Positions 40,055 to 51,064 of a DNA stretch of 64,000 nucleotides are shown piece after piece. The position numbers and the translations under genes were made by a program. The notes under the pieces are model-generated. The model saw nothing but the letters and a program-made list of their open reading frames with translations. It did no database searches and had not been told where the DNA came from. How positions within the stretch are numbered: the first letter of the stretch is position 1; the number at the start of each line of letters is the position of its first letter. Source of the DNA: Ochromonas danica (Eukaryota; Sar; Chrysophyceae; Chromulinales; Chromulinaceae); the NCBI GenBank assembly GCA_015146655.1, contig VKHL01000058.1:1-64000 (forward strand), given 5' to 3'.

Positions 40055-42004
40055 TTAGGCTTTAATAAAACGTAATGCCAAATAAGCCAAAAGTCGATTG
40101 CCCACAATGAAAACAAATGCGATGCCAATGCAATATCCAATGGTGTAGTCATCATATCCATTGTTCTTGATGATTTGCTCTCCACTTGTAATAGCACATT
40201 TCTGACCCTCGGGACAATCAATTGTCAGGTCAGTCAACTCATTAATAGCAGCACCAATAAAACAGTACTTGAGATAACTCAAAGCATCTGCAAATGACCA
40301 ATCAGGCACTGTTTCCATGAGAGTAGGTGAGGCAAAGAATCCACCAAAGAGACGGCAGATCTCAAACAGAAGACAAAGAACGACTGTACTCAGCTCCACA
40401 GAGACACAGAAACAAGTTACCGTTGTAGCCAAACTAGTGGCTGCCATACTATCCAGAACCATGAAGAACATATAGAGGAAGAACTTGTCAGCTTTCTTCT
40501 GATAGCCAATGAGGAAGTAGACAATGCAACTAAAGAGCATTGGAGGCCATAATTGAGCTAAGACATCCATGGCAGACTTAGCAGCAAAATAAGCGGAAAC
40601 ATTGTAAGTTCCCGCCTGTCTTTCTCTTAACATAATCGCTCGCTCAGAAGGGAAGGAGTTAATTGCTTGTAAAGACCCTACGATACCTTGAGTAACACAA
40701 GCAAAGAAGATCGAAGGTACACGCTTTGCAATACTATCCTGATCATGACCAATCTGATACCATAGACCACAACCAATAAAGACAGCCAGCAGAATGGTAA
40801 CCAAGACATTCATCAAGATAATGTCTGGATTGCGAATATACTGATGATAATTACGACGGAATAGAATCATAAATTGATCAATCCATGTTCTTGCTCCATC
40901 TTGAGAGTAGAAAGGCTTCTCTAAGCCGAGACTGAGATTGACAGGTGGGATCATTCTTTGTTCGTGTAAGGCTTGAGAAGCCTCTTCATGACTTGGAGCC
41001 ACTACATCCAAAAGATGATCAGCAACATTAGCATCTTCTGGACAAGGGAATCCAAGATGAGATAAGAATTTATCAACTTTCTGGATAGAACCTTGGAAGA
41101 CAATATGTCCTTTCTTCATCAAGATAAGGTTGTCAAACAAATAGAAGATCTTAGGCTGAGGTTGGTGAATGGTACAAACGACAGTGCATTCACCTACAGT
41201 CGTAAGATTTCTCAAAGCCGTACAGACGTTTAAAGCAGTGGAGCTATCAAGACCAGATGTTGGTTCATCCAAGAAGATGAGCTTAGGGCGATTGAGAAGC
41301 TCCATGGCAACACTGACACGCTTGCGTTCTCCACCGGAAATACCCTTACGACGAGTATTACCAATGATCACATTGCGACAATGGGCGATACCCATGAGAT
41401 CCATGACTTCATCAATTCGATTGCGACGTTCTTCGGCAGTTGTTCCAGAAGGCATACGAAGTTGTGCTGCATAACTCAATGTCTCATAGACGGTAAGCTC
41501 TGCATGAAGTAAATCATCTTGCATCACATACGCTGACATTGTTTTCAAAACCTGGCGCGAATACTCACGACCATTCAGACGGAACTCTCCTTCAATGTCC
41601 ATGTAGTTGGTATCAAGACGAAGAGACAAAGTGCTGAGCAAGGTAGTCTTGCCTCCTCCAGAGGCTCCCATGATGGCCCAGAATCCACCCGTGATGCTAC
41701 CTGAGATATCATCAAGCAGGGTCTTCTTAGGCTTAGTACGAGTGGTGACTTTAATATTGGTGAAGGTCAGCACAGTGGGCGCATCATCAGGTGCCACAGG
41801 AGAGAAGGTAGGAGCGCGACTTCTCACTTCATGAGTAGCAGATCGAGAACGATTTCCATGATCAGAGGATACAGAACTAATAGATCTTACACGATGAGGT
41901 GAATTACCATGTCCTAATTCAACAGCTTCAATATTATCACGTGCAACAATTTGAAGCTCAAGATGATCACGTTCATCTTTAGGAGTCACAGGATGATAAC
42001 TCAT
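40055..42004 (-). CDS. ABCG half-transporter
   Basis: A 649-residue single-exon protein with one nucleotide-binding domain followed by one membrane domain, the reverse order typical of ABCG/White proteins. A polar head of about 75 residues precedes the ATPase: Walker A GASGGGKTT, signature ISGGERKRVSVAMELL, Walker B LIFLDEPTSGLDSS and the H-loop VCTIHQPQ. Six membrane segments follow, with RRNYHQYIRNPDI before TM1 and ERAIMLRERQAGTYNVSAYF between TM2 and TM3. Half-transporters dimerise and export lipids or hydrophobic compounds; the substrate is not predictable. It stands head-to-head with the paralogue at 42369-44425, and 284 bp of the ATPase region are identical between them. Confidence 0.95.
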   Translation of the reverse strand: MSYHPVTPKDERDHLELQIVARDNIEAVELGHGNSPHRVRSISSVSSDHGNRSRSATHEVRSRAPTFSPVAPDDAPTVLTFTNIKVTTRTKPKKTLLDDISGSITGGFWAIMGASGGGKTTLLSTLSLRLDTNYMDIEGEFRLNGREYSRQVLKTMSAYVMQDDLLHAELTVYETLSYAAQLRMPSGTTAEERRNRIDEVMDLMGIAHCRNVIIGNTRRKGISGGERKRVSVAMELLNRPKLIFLDEPTSGLDSSTALNVCTALRNLTTVGECTVVCTIHQPQPKIFYLFDNLILMKKGHIVFQGSIQKVDKFLSHLGFPCPEDANVADHLLDVVAPSHEEASQALHEQRMIPPVNLSLGLEKPFYSQDGARTWIDQFMILFRRNYHQYIRNPDIILMNVLVTILLAVFIGCGLWYQIGHDQDSIAKRVPSIFFACVTQGIVGSLQAINSFPSERAIMLRERQAGTYNVSAYFAAKSAMDVLAQLWPPMLFSCIVYFLIGYQKKADKFFLYMFFMVLDSMAATSLATTVTCFCVSVELSTVVLCLLFEICRLFGGFFASPTLMETVPDWSFADALSYLKYCFIGAAINELTDLTIDCPEGQKCAITSGEQIIKNNGYDDYTIGYCIGIAFVFIVGNRLLAYLALRFIKA

Positions 42005-42901
42005 CTTCTTCTTTCTATTTTTAATCAGATGGATTTGATTGTGTCAGTGGGTGGTTAGTCAGCAGTCTACTCCAATCACTTTCTATTTCCACGTGACCGA
42101 CCAGCTGGGTTTCGGACCCTCTCCCCTGCTGGGCCAAAAGCGGATCCCTGCCCGGTCGACTTTTCTTACTAGCAAAACTGACTTAAAAGTCCCATTTTGT
42201 CATGTTCATGCCCAGTCTTCTGCTGGAAGTCAGGACCATCTGGGCGAAAGAGGAAAAGAGAATGGAATGGCAATAGAAACCTCTCGTTGTCCATCACAAT
42301 CATATCCAATCATCTTATCTCCTGCTGCTGCTTTGTGATTGATTAAACTAAGTGAATTTGAACAAGAAATGATTGCTGGTACTTCAAGAGATATTCATGC
42401 TGAATCAAAACGAGGTGAAGTGCATCTTCACACCATTGACGAAGGAAGTGATTCTGGGGATGAAGTCCGTCAAGCACAAATCTTAGATCATGCTCCCGTA
42501 GAGCATCAAGTACGTGCTCCACTCATTGTAGATGCTCGTTCTAGAGCCTCTTCAGCTGCCTCCGACAATGGTCGCGGCCGTGCATTGACATATTCTCCTG
42601 CAACACCTGCTAACTCCCCCACTGTGCTGACCTTCACCAATATTAAAGTCACCACTCGTACTAAGCCTAAGAAGACCCTGCTTGATGATATCTCAGGTAG
42701 CATCACGGGTGGATTCTGGGCCATCATGGGAGCCTCTGGAGGAGGCAAGACTACCTTGCTCAGCACTTTGTCTCTTCGTCTTGATACCAACTACATGGAC
42801 ATTGAAGGAGAGTTCCGTCTGAATGGTCGTGAGTATTCGCGCCAGGTTTTGAAAACAATGTCAGCGTATGTGATGCAAGATGATTTACTTCATGCAGAGC
42901 T
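41496..42901. repeat. Inverted pair of identical 284-bp tracts
   Basis: 41496-41779 (minus) and 42618-42901 (plus) are identical by direct base comparison, spanning the strand before Walker A through the Q-loop region of the two ABCG genes. Flanking coding sequence on both sides is clearly diverged, and the first 75-85 residues of the two proteins are mostly different. Confidence 0.9.
42005..42368. promoter_or_regulatory. Divergent promoter of the ABCG pair
   Basis: 364 bp between two divergent ABCG starts, including a CG-rich patch (about 42088-42160) with a CACGTG-like core at 42091-42096 (CCACGTGACC). A shared promoter would allow the two half-transporters to be expressed together. Confidence 0.4.
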
Positions 42902-44425
42902 AACAGTCTATGAGACATTGAGTTACTCTGCGGAACTTCGTATGTCTTCTAAGTTGACCGCCCAAGAGCGTGAGACTCGTATTGAAGAGTTGTTAGATCT
43001 CATGGGTATCGCCCATTGCCGTGATGTCATTATTGGAGATACTCGTCGTAAGGGTATTTCTGGTGGAGAACGCAAGCGTGTCAGTGTTGCCATCGAGTTA
43101 CTCAATCGCCCCAAACTCATCTTCTTGGATGAACCAACATCTGGTCTTGATAGCACGACTGCTTTCTCAGTGACAAAGACATTGAAGCATTTGTCTGAAA
43201 TTGGTGAATGTACTGTGGTTTGTACAATCCATCAACCTATGCCTAAGATCTTCCGTCTCTTTGATAACTTAATCTTAATGAAGCAAGGCAAGATTGCTTA
43301 TCAAGGACATGCTATGAAGACTGTTAACTTCTTGGAAGTCATTGGTAAACCTTGTCCACCAAATATCAATCTTGCGGATTGGCTATTGGATGTCATCTCA
43401 CCTGGTAGTGAAGAAAGTGCTAAAGTGGATGCTCAAATGGCAGTACAACATGTTCCTGTTGATTTAAGTTTGGGATCTGAGAAAGCATTCTATACTCATG
43501 ATGAAGGCAAGAGTTGGTGGCAAGAGTTTATGGTGTTATGTCGTCGCAATTTCCATCAATATAGACGTCGAACCCATATCATCCTTTTCAATTTTGTGGC
43601 AACGGTTATCATTGCAGTATTCATTGGCTTTGGGTTCTGGAATGACATTGGTACTACTCAAGAGGGAATTGGTAAACGTTTACCCAGTCTGTTCTTTGGT
43701 ATGGTAAACCAAGGAGTTGTGGGTTCATTGCAAGCTGTTACTTCATTCCCAGCTGAACGAGCAATTATGTTAAGAGAAAGACAAGCTGGTGCCTATACAA
43801 CATCCTCTTACTTCTTGGCCAAGACGGTTGTTGATTTGGTTACTTTATTATGGCCTCCTATTCTCTTCTCAGCTATTGTCTATTTCGCTGTGGGTTATCA
43901 GGCTGATGCCAGTAAGTTCTTCTTATACATGATGTTCGTCGTCTTGGATACCTACGCTGCTACCAGTTTAGCCACATTAGGTAAGGTTACATGTTCTCTG
44001 TGTTGGTTTATCTCTTAAGTGGGATTAACTCTTTTCTTTTTGTTTTGTTGTTAGTGGTTTGTACCTGCATCTCCATTGAGCGCAGTACTGTCGTACTCAG
44101 CTTCCTTTTCGAAGCAACCCGTTTGTTTGGTGGCTATTATACCTCTCCTAAACAATTGGATGAATATCCTGATTGGCGTTTTGCTGATGCTCTCAGTTAT
44201 ATTAAATATTCTTATATTGGAGCAGCATTGAATGAATTACATGGATTGGAATTTGAATGTAACCTTCCCAATCCTTCAAAGTGTAAGTATTTGGATGGTA
44301 GTCAGCAAGCTGAAGCCATGGGATACAATCGCTATTCTATTGGAGAATGTGCAGGATACCTTGTACTTCTGATTTGTGGCTTCCGTTTCCTCGGCTATCT
44401 TGGCTTGCGCTTCCTCAAAGCTTAG
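42369..44425 (+). CDS. ABCG half-transporter
   Basis: Exon 1 42369-43980 and exon 2 44055-44425 (74-nt intron ATTAG|GTAAGG ... TTAG|TGG) give 660 residues, starting at MIAGTSRDIHAES. Layout and motifs match the neighbour: Walker A GASGGGKTT, signature ISGGERKRVSVAIELL, Walker B LIFLDEPTSGLDST, H-loop VCTIHQPM, then RRNFHQYRRRTHIILF and six membrane segments. The intron lies between TM4 and TM5, and the minus-strand paralogue lacks it, so an intron was gained or lost after the duplication. The two proteins could form a heterodimer; this is inference from the divergent pairing. Confidence 0.94.
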
Positions 44426-45091
44426 AAACATCCTTCTTGCTTGATGAATTCGCTCGTTTATTCTAGGCTACAGGGACTATTACCTTTCAAGGGAAGAATG
44501 AATTGATTTGTTTAGTTTCGTATACATTATACTACTTCACTGCTTCCTCGCTGCTGCTATTGATTGATTGATGGACTGATTGCATATTGTTGGATAGTAA
44601 TTCCATCACCGGTTACTAAACTTCCCTTGTAGCTTTGCAGCAGTCTTATCTACCTCGTGTTTATAAGTTATTCTAGTAAGGTAGTAAGGAATAATTCGCT
44701 CTACACGGTTAACAAATCTTCTCTATTGTTTACACGTACTTCAGCGTTTAATACAATGTTGTTGCTATGCTCACTCCCCAAACAATCATTACCTAGTGAT
44801 TCTGCCTTCTTTCTTCATCATCTATCATCATACATAGACTAGACTATATACACATCTACTGTTAAATACAAGTAAATCATGTCTAATGAGATGTGTTTAA
44901 AGTTTAAGCAGCACAGTCACAATCACACTAGCACTAACAGCTTGTCATATATACACAATCAACCACACTAACAGTCACAGTCACATGGTCGCGGTCACGT
45001 TAGACTCAGAGTATTCCATTTGCTGGACAGGTTCGAGGAAGAAGAAGACGTCAACACCTCCAACCAACAGCTACCAGCTAACAGTTAGCAG
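44426..45091. other. Intergenic, convergent 3' ends
   Basis: About 670 bp between convergent genes. Small repeats of CACAGTCACA/CACACTA occur at about 44910-44990. No gene is seen. Confidence 0.4.
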
Positions 45092-45535
45092 TTAGCTTCC
45101 TTCTTGACTGTTCTTGGCCTTCTCTGTTTTCTCATCATTCTCATTTTGATGATGATGATGAGTATGATGATGATCGTCATCTCCACCACTTCTTTGTAAA
45201 GCTGGTGTACGAGAAAGGAAATATCCCGCTGTGGCAATACCCACACCAACACTCAATCCACTGAAAAAGATACAGAGCCCCAAGTAGAGTAAAGCAGTGG
45301 ATATACCACTAGCAGCAGCTGTAGGTCCAGCTGTAATACTATTGGCAGCATGTTCGATGGTATTAGCAGCTTTCCCAACATGTTCTGCCATTTTATCTGT
45401 GGATTGGCTAATGACCTTGCCAAAGTTATCAAAGACGTCAGGTACAGGCATAGAAGGCATAGAAGGCATAGAAGGGATAGAACCAAGATTGAAAAGTGTA
45501 GAGGAAGAAGAAGATGATGAAGGAGAATCGGGCAT
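45092..45535 (-). CDS. Small membrane protein with His-rich tail
   Basis: A 147-residue protein with ATG at 45535. Ser-rich head, then three PSM units (SIPSMPSMPSMPVPD), an amphipathic helix (MAEHVGKAANTIEHAANSI), a long hydrophobic stretch of about 45 residues that could form one or two membrane helices (ALLYLGLCIFFSGLSVGVGI), and a polar tail with DDDHHHTHHHHQN. No family was recognised. The His-rich tail could bind metal ions; this is inference. Paired TTCCATGGAA palindromes lie 45-70 bp upstream. Confidence 0.65.
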   Translation of the reverse strand: MPDSPSSSSSSSTLFNLGSIPSMPSMPSMPVPDVFDNFGKVISQSTDKMAEHVGKAANTIEHAANSITAGPTAAASGISTALLYLGLCIFFSGLSVGVGIATAGYFLSRTPALQRSGGDDDHHHTHHHHQNENDEKTEKAKNSQEGS

Positions 45536-46006
45536 GTTATGTTATTTTGTTCGATGAGAGATGATCAAGTGTGGGAGGTCGTTCCATGGAACTTCCATGG
45601 AATAGCGGAGTTTTTCCCATTTTCTTTTTCACTTGAATATCAACGAGTGGAATACAACAATGAGATGTGAATTGAAGATTGCTGTGCAACAGTATCTGTG
45701 CAGTAGTAGCATATAAATAGTGCAACACTGAACTGCCCAAGTGGGGAGGATTCTAACCGAATTTCATTTGATCATGCTGTTTGAATAACCACTAACTGAC
45801 TGATTGACTGACTGATGGTGATCAATCATCCAATGATAAGTGAAATCAGAGTGAGAGTCAGTCCAAGGGCTCTATATTAGCTTATGTAGGTGTCTACTAT
45901 CCTATGAGGTTATCAATATGACGATGATAACGTCTTTCATAAACAACAATCATAACAACAGTAATAGTAATAGTAATAGTAATAACAATACTAACTAATA
46001 GTAAAT
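45536..46006. promoter_or_regulatory. Divergent promoter with paired TTCCATGGAA
   Basis: About 470 bp between the small membrane protein (minus) and the glycosyltransferase (plus). GTTCCATGGAAC at 45581-45592 is followed immediately by another TTCCATGGAA core at 45593-45602, as in the promoter at 3454-3863 but with a shorter spacing. Near 45955-46000 there are AATAGT repeats. Confidence 0.45.
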
Positions 46007-46966
46007 ATGGTAACACTTGCTGCTGTTGCTCTAGTCTACTTCCACTGCTATTATCTCATTCTCTCTCTTATACTATTACTCCCAGTACTAACCCATGCTA
46101 GTGCTAGTCAGACTAACGATTCTATTGTTACTACTACAGCACGACCTAATCACCACCAACACCAAGACTCTCATAGCAGCTACTTTGCAATTTGTGCTGT
46201 AATTAAGATGGAGATAGATATTATGGAATGGATTGAATATCATCATCGTATGGGATGTAATCAATTCTATCTCTTTGATAGTGCACAAGAAATATCTCAA
46301 CTTATGAATGACACTCTACATTCTCATATTAAATCACAACTTGTACACTATGTTTGGTTACACTCTTCTCATTATAATAGCAATAATAATAATAATAATC
46401 CACAACGAATGGCCTATACAACATGTTTACAACAATTTCAAACTTTACATCAATTTATGGCATTTATTGATATTGATGAATTTATTGTCTTACAAAATAT
46501 AACACAATCTATTCCATCTTTCTTACAATCATATGAATCTTATGGTGGATTAGTATTAAATTGGAAGATGTTTGGTAGTTCAGGTCATATTACCAGACCA
46601 CAAGGAGGAATCTTACAGAATTATTATCATTGTAGACCTGATCATCAAGTTAAGACAATTGCTAATCTACATTATGTTGATCAAGTTCATTCACCACATG
46701 ATTTTACTTACAAGGAACCTTATTATGCAGTGGATGAGAATTATCAACGAGTAGATGGATATTTTAATCATAATGCTTCTTTTCAAAAGGCATTTATTCA
46801 TCATTATGTAATCAAAAGTGTAGAAGACTTTGCAATTAAGTTGGCACGTGGTAATGCTTGGGGTGGGCGTAGAAAGCAATGGATTTTCTTTGAAAAGGAA
46901 GATGCAAGGACAAGACATTCCTTTTGCCGTCCTCTTGTAATGCCTGAGGAAGGCAGTCGCTATTAG
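46007..46966 (+). CDS. GT92/GT2-like glycosyltransferase
   Basis: A 319-residue single-exon protein. A signal peptide or signal anchor (MVTLAAVALVYFHCYYLILS) leads into a glycosyltransferase fold: FAICAVIKMEIDIMEWIEYH is the typical start (split here as AVIKMEIDIMEWIEYHHRMG), QFYLFDSAQE, and the metal-binding DXD-type motif FIDIDEFIVL. NWKMFGSSGH, RPDHQVKTI and the His near the end follow the GT92 (DUF23) pattern. It should act in the ER or Golgi lumen on glycans; donor and acceptor are unknown. An Asn run (NSNNNNNN) is an insertion in a loop. Confidence 0.85.
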   Translation: MVTLAAVALVYFHCYYLILSLILLLPVLTHASASQTNDSIVTTTARPNHHQHQDSHSSYFAICAVIKMEIDIMEWIEYHHRMGCNQFYLFDSAQEISQLMNDTLHSHIKSQLVHYVWLHSSHYNSNNNNNNPQRMAYTTCLQQFQTLHQFMAFIDIDEFIVLQNITQSIPSFLQSYESYGGLVLNWKMFGSSGHITRPQGGILQNYYHCRPDHQVKTIANLHYVDQVHSPHDFTYKEPYYAVDENYQRVDGYFNHNASFQKAFIHHYVIKSVEDFAIKLARGNAWGGRRKQWIFFEKEDARTRHSFCRPLVMPEEGSRY

Positions 46967-48196
46967 TCTAACTTTCAGTAACTAACAGAGTTACTAAACT
47001 ACTCTGCTGTTATCATATGTTAGTATGTACACTGTTTCAAATACAGTTTCTTTCAGTCCTCTATGATTCTACTAATTATGAAATCAGTCTGACAGTAATA
47101 TCTATCCACAGTCAATATACTACATGTAGAATGCTTAATGTTGATGTATATTAATCTGCGCTTTTCGTAATACAAATAGTCTATATAGTGATGAAATTCC
47201 TCGGTTACCAACGTCTTGAAATACCAAGGTTAAGCTTTTCCCTGGGTTAAGCTTTTCCGGGCCATAACTTCAAGCAATGGTTGAACAATGCTCGTTGTGA
47301 ATGTGTGGTGATCAATTCTTCATAAGGATTGACTTCTTAAGAGAGACATGATCCAGGTCAGACATTCTCTCCCCGTACATGCTCAAGGAACCTAAATATC
47401 AATCACCATGCAGGAACCTCATTTCATTCCCTCAGCTACAGCCCTTCTTGCACACTGCGGCTGGGGCAGCAAGCTAGTCCCGATCCAGTAAGACCTGGCA
47501 GTTGACATACTACATCGGATACAGCAATGGGTCATCCAGCAGCTACTGGGAATATGTCTCCAATCTCTCTCATCATATAATGTAATATCATCACGACCTT
47601 TGAAAGATACTGTGACAGTAGTCAGTCAAATATTCGATTAGCATAGTTACCTTGTCATGGAAATCTAAATCATCACTACAGTAATCTCACATAGGAGAGA
47701 ATTATCAAAAAGAATATAATATGCCTTCTTCCTCTATGTCCTAATAGATGCACCGCACTATGGATCTATCTCATTCCTACTTGAAACCTCCTTCTTTGAT
47801 CATCATTCATCATGGTATCATCTTAGTGGTAGCAAGTACACCTTTCTTTATCCCACAATTCTCATGGCATCTTGCATAGATAACGTCAAAATCTTTCTGT
47901 CAGTGTCTCTTGTTTCGTGCAGCATCCACAGTGTGCACAGTGGCACACAGTCAAGTGCACTGCACACTGCGGTGCAATTTCTTTTCAGCACAGTCTCAAC
48001 CTCCTAAAAGTCGAGATAAAACTCATTTTTTCTGGTAGAGAAAGGCAGAATTGAAGTTCGTCCAATTGGATCATTTCATGCCCTTCTCTTCTGCTGCTGC
48101 CCGAGTGCAATCAGAAGCAATCAACTTGATAACAATCATAACAATTATTCCATACAAGAAAATAATTATTAAATATCTCTTTCTAATCCAATCATC
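46967..48196. other. Intergenic, no gene recognised
   Basis: About 1.2 kb. It contains a tandem GGTTAAGCTTTTCC (about 47228-47260) and a stretch rich in GTGCAC/CACTGC half-palindromes (about 47925-47985). The last ~150 bp are the A/T-rich upstream region of the next gene. No open frame of useful length or RNA gene was recognised. Confidence 0.4.
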
Positions 48197-49115
48197 ATGA
48201 AGTTCTTTCTCTTCTTATCACTTGCATTATTATTGGGTCTAGTAGAAAGTATGCGGATTTCAACCCGTCTTTCTATGATGACAGGTCAATCGAAATATCT
48301 TGGGAAAAGTCCTGTCTTTGTTGCAGGTGGTAGTTCAGGTGTGGGTTATGAACTTGTTAGACGTTTGTCTGAAATTGGTACACCTGCACATGTTCTTGTC
48401 CGTCGTAAGGATGCTTTTGACTATCTTGCAATGCTTCCTGGGGTCAAACCATTTATGGGTGATGCACTGGATCCACATGCTGTGCAAAAGGCCATGGAAG
48501 GTACTATTGCGGCTGTTACTACCTTAGGTGGTTCTCCTATGCCTGGTCAGGCTGAGCGTGTTGACTATGCGGGTAACAGCAATGTCATCGAGCAAGCAGG
48601 TATTCTCGGTGTGGAACGCATTGTCTTGGTCACAAGGTGAGTAAACTCTTCCCTTTATTCTACTAACCTATGTTGGCTCATGTGGTGATTGCATTGTCTA
48701 GTGTTGGTTGTGGCAACACGAATAAGGCCATTCCTTCCTATGTTTATGATACCTTAAGACATGCTCTGGAGGCAAAGTCCAAGGCTGAGCGTGACTTGAA
48801 GATGTACACCAACCTGGTAGACTATCCTCTTTTTCCATTCATCTCTGATGGTAGTAAGATGATCTAATCTTGATTTTAATATATATGTAGGATTGGACGA
48901 TTATCCGTCCTGGAGGTCTCACCAATGACCCACCCTCTCATCATGGTATCCTCACCGAAGATCACATGGCTTCTGGTTCTATCTCTCGTGAGGATGTTGC
49001 TGAATTGATTCTGAAGGTCTTGCGCGACACTGGTCATACCACTCGTAGAGAACTGACTGCTGTAGACCCTCAGTATTCTCCTGACTACAACTACAAGCCT
49101 TTCCACTTCCATTGA
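48197..49115 (+). CDS. Atypical SDR, NAD(P)-binding, with signal peptide
   Basis: Three exons (48197-48636, 48702-48816, 48891-49115; introns 65 and 74 nt) give 259 residues. A signal peptide (MKFFLFLSLALLLGLVES) and a short basic stretch precede a Rossmann fold: dinucleotide motif VAGGSSGVGYELVRRL, VRRKDA after strand 2, AVTTLGG, then NSNVIEQAGILGVERIVLVT and TIIRPGGLTNDPP. This is the SDR_a5-like pattern of NAD(P)-binding proteins common in plastids and cyanobacteria. The usual YxxxK is not seen, as in many atypical SDRs, so it may be a binding or regulatory protein. Plastid targeting is possible, but the residue after the signal peptide is not aromatic. Confidence 0.85.
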
Positions 49116-49381
49116 AGAAAAGGTTCTATGAATGGATTAACTAATTGAATGGAATGAAATGAATGGAATGAGTCGTCGTCAAGGAATGTCTAGGCAGTTC
49201 TATTTTTAAAATTATGTAATCTCCTCCAGGCTAAGAGGAAAGAATGACTACCACCAGACCTTTGACTTTTGTTATTCACCAAACTCATTGGCAATGAAGC
49301 CATCGCATCTTTCGTTGTTTAGGAAGAATATTCACACTGTGAGGTCAGACAGCTCAGTTCAATCCAGTATTGTGTCGTTTA

Positions 49382-50665
49382 TCAAGCGTGGTTAATGTAG
49401 GGACTTTTCCCTGACGGAGGTCTTTTCATAGTCCCGCTACCACCACTGCTGCCTTGTATACTGCCAACACTATTCATACTACCCATACCATTTCGATGAC
49501 TTTCTGTAGCCACACCCACTGATGAACTCTCATCAATCATGGACTGGCGACTGTTATTCCTTGACAGCACCGCACGCCCATTACCACCATCTTTACCACG
49601 TTGACTATGACCTCCCCCACTACTACTGCTCACAGGACGAGGTCTTGTAAGGAAAGACATGGTAGCTGTGGGAGCAAAGCCTAGTGTTGTCTTCAACGCC
49701 AATTCCCAACGTCTCCCACCTCGTGCTTTCCATAAACTATCATACCCAGAGATCATATGCCATTTCCGACAAACACAAGCTGATCGAAGTAGATCTTCTA
49801 ATGGTAGGAAGGTGAAGCATAGAAGTAAATTCCGATGATGTAGATATTGCATTAATGAATTCTTGTGTTTTAACTCTTCTTCATCATCAGCATCTTCTTG
49901 TCTTCGTGGTGTGGATAATGTCTGTATAGTTGATTCAAAAGCGCGTTGTGTTGTTAGATTGGGTGCATGATCATAAGCTTTTTCACCATATTTATCTACA
50001 AGATCTAGATTAGCTCCTCGTTGGAGTAAGAGTCGAATAATCGCAACATTTTGTCGTCTTGCCGCATAAAACAAGGCTGACTCTCCATCCTTTGTTAAGG
50101 CATTAATATCGCCACCTGAATCTAATAGTTGATCAACGATTAATAAATGTCCACTATAAGCTGCTAAATGAAGTGCTGTTTCTCCTAATTCATTCTGTAA
50201 ATAGACAGATTTTGGATGAATTCGTAGAATTTCAGCAAGAATACCACCATGTCCACGATTAGCAGCATAATGTATTAATCGATATCCATGTAAACCATGT
50301 AATTGAGAAAAATCTAATCGTGGATATTGTTCAATAATCTTTTTAAAGTCATTATATTGACCTTGTTCAGTAAGAAGGATTAGCTTGGTTTGGAGTTGAA
50401 TCTCTTCTTCATTAAGAATACGTAAGAGATTATCATCACCTAGTTCTCGATGTAGAATGGCTGTAGTGGTTTGATGATTATGAAGTGTTGGACCAAAACT
50501 AGAAGTGGTGGAACTTGTTGTCAATCGTCGTTGACCACTACTTGTACCTGGTCGACTGGTTGTAGAGGAAGAAGAAGAAGAAGAAGAGAAGAAGGAGAAA
50601 GAGGAAGAAGGTCTCTCTTGTCGTTCTTCATCTTCTTCTTTGTCAAAGTGACCAAGGAATTGCAT
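49382..50665 (-). CDS. Ankyrin-repeat F-box protein
   Basis: A 427-residue protein from the first in-frame ATG at 50665 (MQFLGHFDKEE); the frame stays open upstream, so a further 5' exon cannot be ruled out. A Ser-rich head is followed by three to four ankyrin repeats (about 115-255), for example YRLIHYAANRGHGGILAEIL, GETALHLAAYSGHLLIVDQL and GESALFYAARRQNVAIIRLL. An F-box-like segment follows (about 275-320; FTFLPLEDLLRSACVCRKWH). The C-terminal 100 residues are Gly/Ser-rich. F-box proteins bind Skp1 in SCF ubiquitin ligases; the ankyrin part would bind the substrate. Ankyrin before F-box is an uncommon order. Confidence 0.85.
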   Translation of the reverse strand: MQFLGHFDKEEDEERQERPSSSFSFFSSSSSSSSTTSRPGTSSGQRRLTTSSTTSSFGPTLHNHQTTTAILHRELGDDNLLRILNEEEIQLQTKLILLTEQGQYNDFKKIIEQYPRLDFSQLHGLHGYRLIHYAANRGHGGILAEILRIHPKSVYLQNELGETALHLAAYSGHLLIVDQLLDSGGDINALTKDGESALFYAARRQNVAIIRLLLQRGANLDLVDKYGEKAYDHAPNLTTQRAFESTIQTLSTPRRQEDADDEEELKHKNSLMQYLHHRNLLLCFTFLPLEDLLRSACVCRKWHMISGYDSLWKARGGRRWELALKTTLGFAPTATMSFLTRPRPVSSSSGGGHSQRGKDGGNGRAVLSRNNSRQSMIDESSSVGVATESHRNGMGSMNSVGSIQGSSGGSGTMKRPPSGKSPYINHA

Positions 50666-51064
50666 CTTGTTGTAAGAGGAGAGGACTCGACCAAGACCTG
50701 ATCTCGCAGTTGTTGGGGTTGTTGTTTGTTGTTTTGTTGTTGTGTTTATGTGTTCCACGGTGTTTGTTTCCTGCCTGTTTTACAGTCTAGACTACGTGTT
50801 GTTTTATGTGTTTGGTGTTGTATAACGTTTGTGTTGTTTGTTGATCTGCTGTGTTTTGCTTTTGTTTTTCCTCGCGTGCTGAGAATTATCAAATTGTTAC
50901 TATTAATGCAATTAAGAATTAACTGAAAGGCCACATGAACTAAATGGATAGGACAGGTGACCAGAACAAAACTTTGAGTGAAGGGTCACCAATGGATAAT
51001 AGACGTTTATAAAACATTTACTACGTAAGGGAGCCTAAAGTACATTCTCTAAATACTGATATGA
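50666..51064. other. Intergenic, GT-rich upstream region
   Basis: About 400 bp. The stretch next to the ankyrin gene (50690-50870) is strongly T/G-biased on the plus strand (GTTGTTTTGTTGTTG), as expected for a minus-strand 5' leader. No gene is seen. Confidence 0.4.

Noticed and set aside
47408-47488. Short frame with LLAHCGWGSK, like the UDP-glucosyltransferase HCGW motif
   Set aside because: Only about 26 codons between stops and no other part of the family nearby; probably chance.
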